A stretch of 64,000 nt of DNA from Streptomyces gilvus (lineage in GTDB: Bacteria; Actinomycetota; Actinomycetes; Streptomycetales; Streptomycetaceae): assembly GCF_022513565.1 (NCBI RefSeq), contig NZ_JAKWBE010000004.1, forward strand, positions 310,001-374,000, written 5' to 3'. The notes under the pieces are model-generated. The model ran no database searches. It saw only the letters and a list, made by a program, of their open reading frames with translations, and had not been told where the DNA came from. Below, piece by piece: positions 62,233-64,000 of the stretch (its first letter is position 1; each line of letters begins with the position of its first letter). A program made the position numbers and the translations under genes.

Positions 62233-64000
62233 TGCAACGGGGTGAACCAGACCGTGGCGAGCGGCGGCAGGGTGATGGTGATCCTCCCGTCCTCGGGCTT
62301 GAGGTCCTCGGCGTTGACGACGTCGCCGCCGCCGTAGCGGGCGGCGTCGGTGTTGAGCCGCTCGCGCCAGACCGGGACCTCGTCGCCGACGTGCAGTCGG
62401 TAGTCGTGGCGCACGACGGGGGAGAAGTTGGAGACGGCCAGCAGCGGGCTGCCGTCGGCGGCGAAGCGCAGGAAGGCGAAGACGTTGTCCTCGGCCGCGT
62501 CGCCCAACACCCAGCGGAAACCGCCCGGATCGCTGTCGCGCTGCCACAGCGCCGGGGTGTCGAGGTAGACGCTGTTCAGGTCGCGGACCAGGTCGCGCAC
62601 CCCGCGGTGATCGGGCTCGGCGCCGTAGCCGGGATCCAGCAGCCACCAGTCCGGGCCGTGCGTCTCGGACCATTCCGCGCCCTGCGCGAACTCCTGCCCC
62701 ATGAACAGCAGTTGCTTGCCCGGGTGGGACCACATGAAGCCCAGGTACGCGCGGTGGGTGGCCCGCCGCTGCCACCAGTCGCCCGGCATCTTCGACACCA
62801 GCGCCTGCTTGCCGTGGACGACCTCGTCGTGGGAGATCGGCAGCACGTAGTTCTCGCTGTAGGCGTACACCATCGAGAACGTCATCTCGTTGTGGTGGTA
62901 CTTGCGGTGCACCGGCTCGTGCACGATGTAGCCGAGCGAGTCGTGCATCCAGCCCATGTTCCACTTCAGCCCGAACCCGAGTCCGCCGCTGTCGGTGGGG
63001 CGGGTCACGCCGTCCCAGGCGGTCGACTCCTCGGCGATGGTCACCACACCGGGCGCCCGCCGGTACACGGTCGCGTTCATCTCCTGCAGGAACGCCACCG
63101 CGTCCAGGTCCTCCCGGCCGCCGAACACATTGGGCGACCACTGTCCGGAGTCCCGTGAGTAGTCCAGGTACAGCATGGAGGCGACGGCGTCGACACGCAG
63201 CCCGTCGATGTGGAACTCCTCGCACCAGTAGACGGCGTTGGCGACGAGGAAGTTGCGCACCTCGGTGCGCCCGAAGTCGAACTCGTAGGTGCCCCAGTCG
63301 GGGTGCTCGGCACGCCGCCCGTCCCCGGGCTCGTACAGCGGATCGCCGTCGAAGCGGGCCAACGCCCAGTCGTCCTTGGGGAAGTGCGCCGGCACCCAGT
63401 CCATGATCACCCCGATGCCGGCCTGATGCAGGGCGTCGATCAGGTGCCGGAAGTCGTCGGGGCTGCCGAGGCGGGCCGTCGGCGCGTAGAAACCGGTGAC
63501 CTGGTAACCCCAGGACGGCCCGTAGGGGTGCTCGGCGACCGGCATCAGCTCGACGTGGGTGAAGCCGAGGTCCTTCACGTACGCGGGCAGCTGCTCGGCC
63601 AGCTCACGGTAGGTCAATCCCGCGCGCCAGGAGGGCAGATGGACCTCGTAGACGGAGAACGGCGCCTGGTGCACCGGTGTCCGGCCGCGCCGGGCCATCC
63701 ACTCCGCGTCGCCCCACTCGTGGTGCGCGGCCGTCACCACGGACGCCGTGTCGGGCGGCGCCTCCGTGCGGCGGGCCATCGGGTCGGCCTTGAGGAAGCG
63801 GCTGCCGTGGCGCGAGGTGATCTCGAACTTGTAGCGGGCGCCCTCGCCGATGCCGGGCACGAACAGCTCCCACACCCCGGAGGCGCCCAGCGAGCGCATC
63901 GGCAGCGCCGTCCCGTCCCAGCAGGTGAACTCCCCGGCGACGCGCACCCCTTGGGCGTTGGGCGCCCACACCGTGAACCGGGTGCCGGTCACGCCCTCGT
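62229..64000 (-). CDS. glgB: 1,4-alpha-glucan branching enzyme (5' end outside window)
   Basis: The frame runs off the right edge, so N-terminal residues are missing; about 590 are visible. The visible part starts in the CBM48 domain ([19 protein letters not shown]). The GH13 catalytic regions follow: [28 protein letters not shown] with the catalytic Asp, TIAEESTAW with the Glu and [13 protein letters not shown] with the last Asp. It makes alpha-1,6 branches in glycogen. The GCL-like gene is translationally coupled behind it. Confidence 0.95.
   Translation of the reverse strand, partial: EGVTGTRFTVWAPNAQGVRVAGEFTCWDGTALPMRSLGASGVWELFVPGIGEGARYKFEITSRHGSRFLKADPMARRTEAPPDTASVVTAAHHEWGDAEWMARRGRTPVHQAPFSVYEVHLPSWRAGLTYRELAEQLPAYVKDLGFTHVELMPVAEHPYGPSWGYQVTGFYAPTARLGSPDDFRHLIDALHQAGIGVIMDWVPAHFPKDDWALARFDGDPLYEPGDGRRAEHPDWGTYEFDFGRTEVRNFLVANAVYWCEEFHIDGLRVDAVASMLYLDYSRDSGQWSPNVFGGREDLDAVAFLQEMNATVYRRAPGVVTIAEESTAWDGVTRPTDSGGLGFGLKWNMGWMHDSLGYIVHEPVHRKYHHNEMTFSMVYAYSENYVLPISHDEVVHGKQALVSKMPGDWWQRRATHRAYLGFMWSHPGKQLLFMGQEFAQGAEWSETHGPDWWLLDPGYGAEPDHRGVRDLVRDLNSVYLDTPALWQRDSDPGGFRWVLGDAAEDNVFAFLRFAADGSPLLAVSNFSPVVRHDYRLHVGDEVPVWRERLNTDAARYGGGDVVNAEDLKPEDGRITITLPPLATVWFTPLQ

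Overview
The window is very G+C-rich, with dense genes on both strands, frequent GTG starts and ATGA/GTGA stop-start overlaps. Together with a WhiB protein, a LAL-type LuxR regulator, several sigma-B-like partner-switching genes, secreted glycan hydrolases and an F420-dependent enzyme, this points to the chromosome of a Streptomyces or close relative. This placement is inferred from gene content only. No rRNA, tRNA, CRISPR array, integrase or transposase was seen. Both ends cut a gene: an aldo/keto reductase at the left and a glycogen branching enzyme at the right.

1-10.4 kb: mixed single genes. They include an F420-dependent oxidoreductase, a class C-like serine hydrolase, a membrane-anchored Ser/Thr kinase-like protein that has lost its catalytic residues, an AIM24-family protein, and a secreted thermolysin-type (M4) protease whose promoter region carries a palindrome. 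10.4-17.2 kb: a four-gene glycan operon of ROK regulator, GH27 alpha-galactosidase with CBM35, GH95 fucosidase and SGNH esterase. Its first gene appears to be transcribed as a leaderless mRNA. A 40-residue Cys-rich protein may be encoded divergently just upstream. 17.2-20.2 kb holds a LAL regulator.

20.3-23.8 kb: three genes with 4-nt overlaps encode a response regulator fused to a thioredoxin-reductase-like flavoprotein without its redox CxxC, a histidine kinase with a cyclic-nucleotide-binding-like domain, and a UBP-type zinc finger protein. This is the best candidate in the window for an undescribed signalling system. 24-31 kb holds a VOC protein, a tandem universal stress protein, a DUF4032 kinase-fold protein, an MBL hydrolase, an AlkB-like dioxygenase, a TetR regulator with a clear tandem operator followed by an FAD dehydrogenase, and a DUF488 protein. 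31-36 kb holds a secreted M1 peptidase and a cell-wall L,D-transpeptidase closely followed by a two-component system. 36-44 kb holds WhiB, a saccharopine dehydrogenase-like enzyme with a divergent TetR, an ArgP/LysE-type regulator and exporter pair, an MFS exporter, a cNMP-binding protein and a basic amino acid decarboxylase.

44.4-58.7 kb is dominated by general-stress regulation. It contains an anti-sigma-type ATPase next to a SigB/F-family sigma factor, a five-gene RsbR-RsbS-RsbT-RsbT/X-phosphatase stressosome operon with overlapping genes, a SpoIIAA-like STAS protein, a second anti-sigma ATPase, and a truncated ATPase remnant similar to the first. FUSC and type II NADH dehydrogenase-like genes lie between them. 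58.8-64 kb holds a long-chain acyl-CoA ligase, a small membrane protein, and a glutamate-cysteine ligase-like enzyme overlapping the end of the branching enzyme gene.
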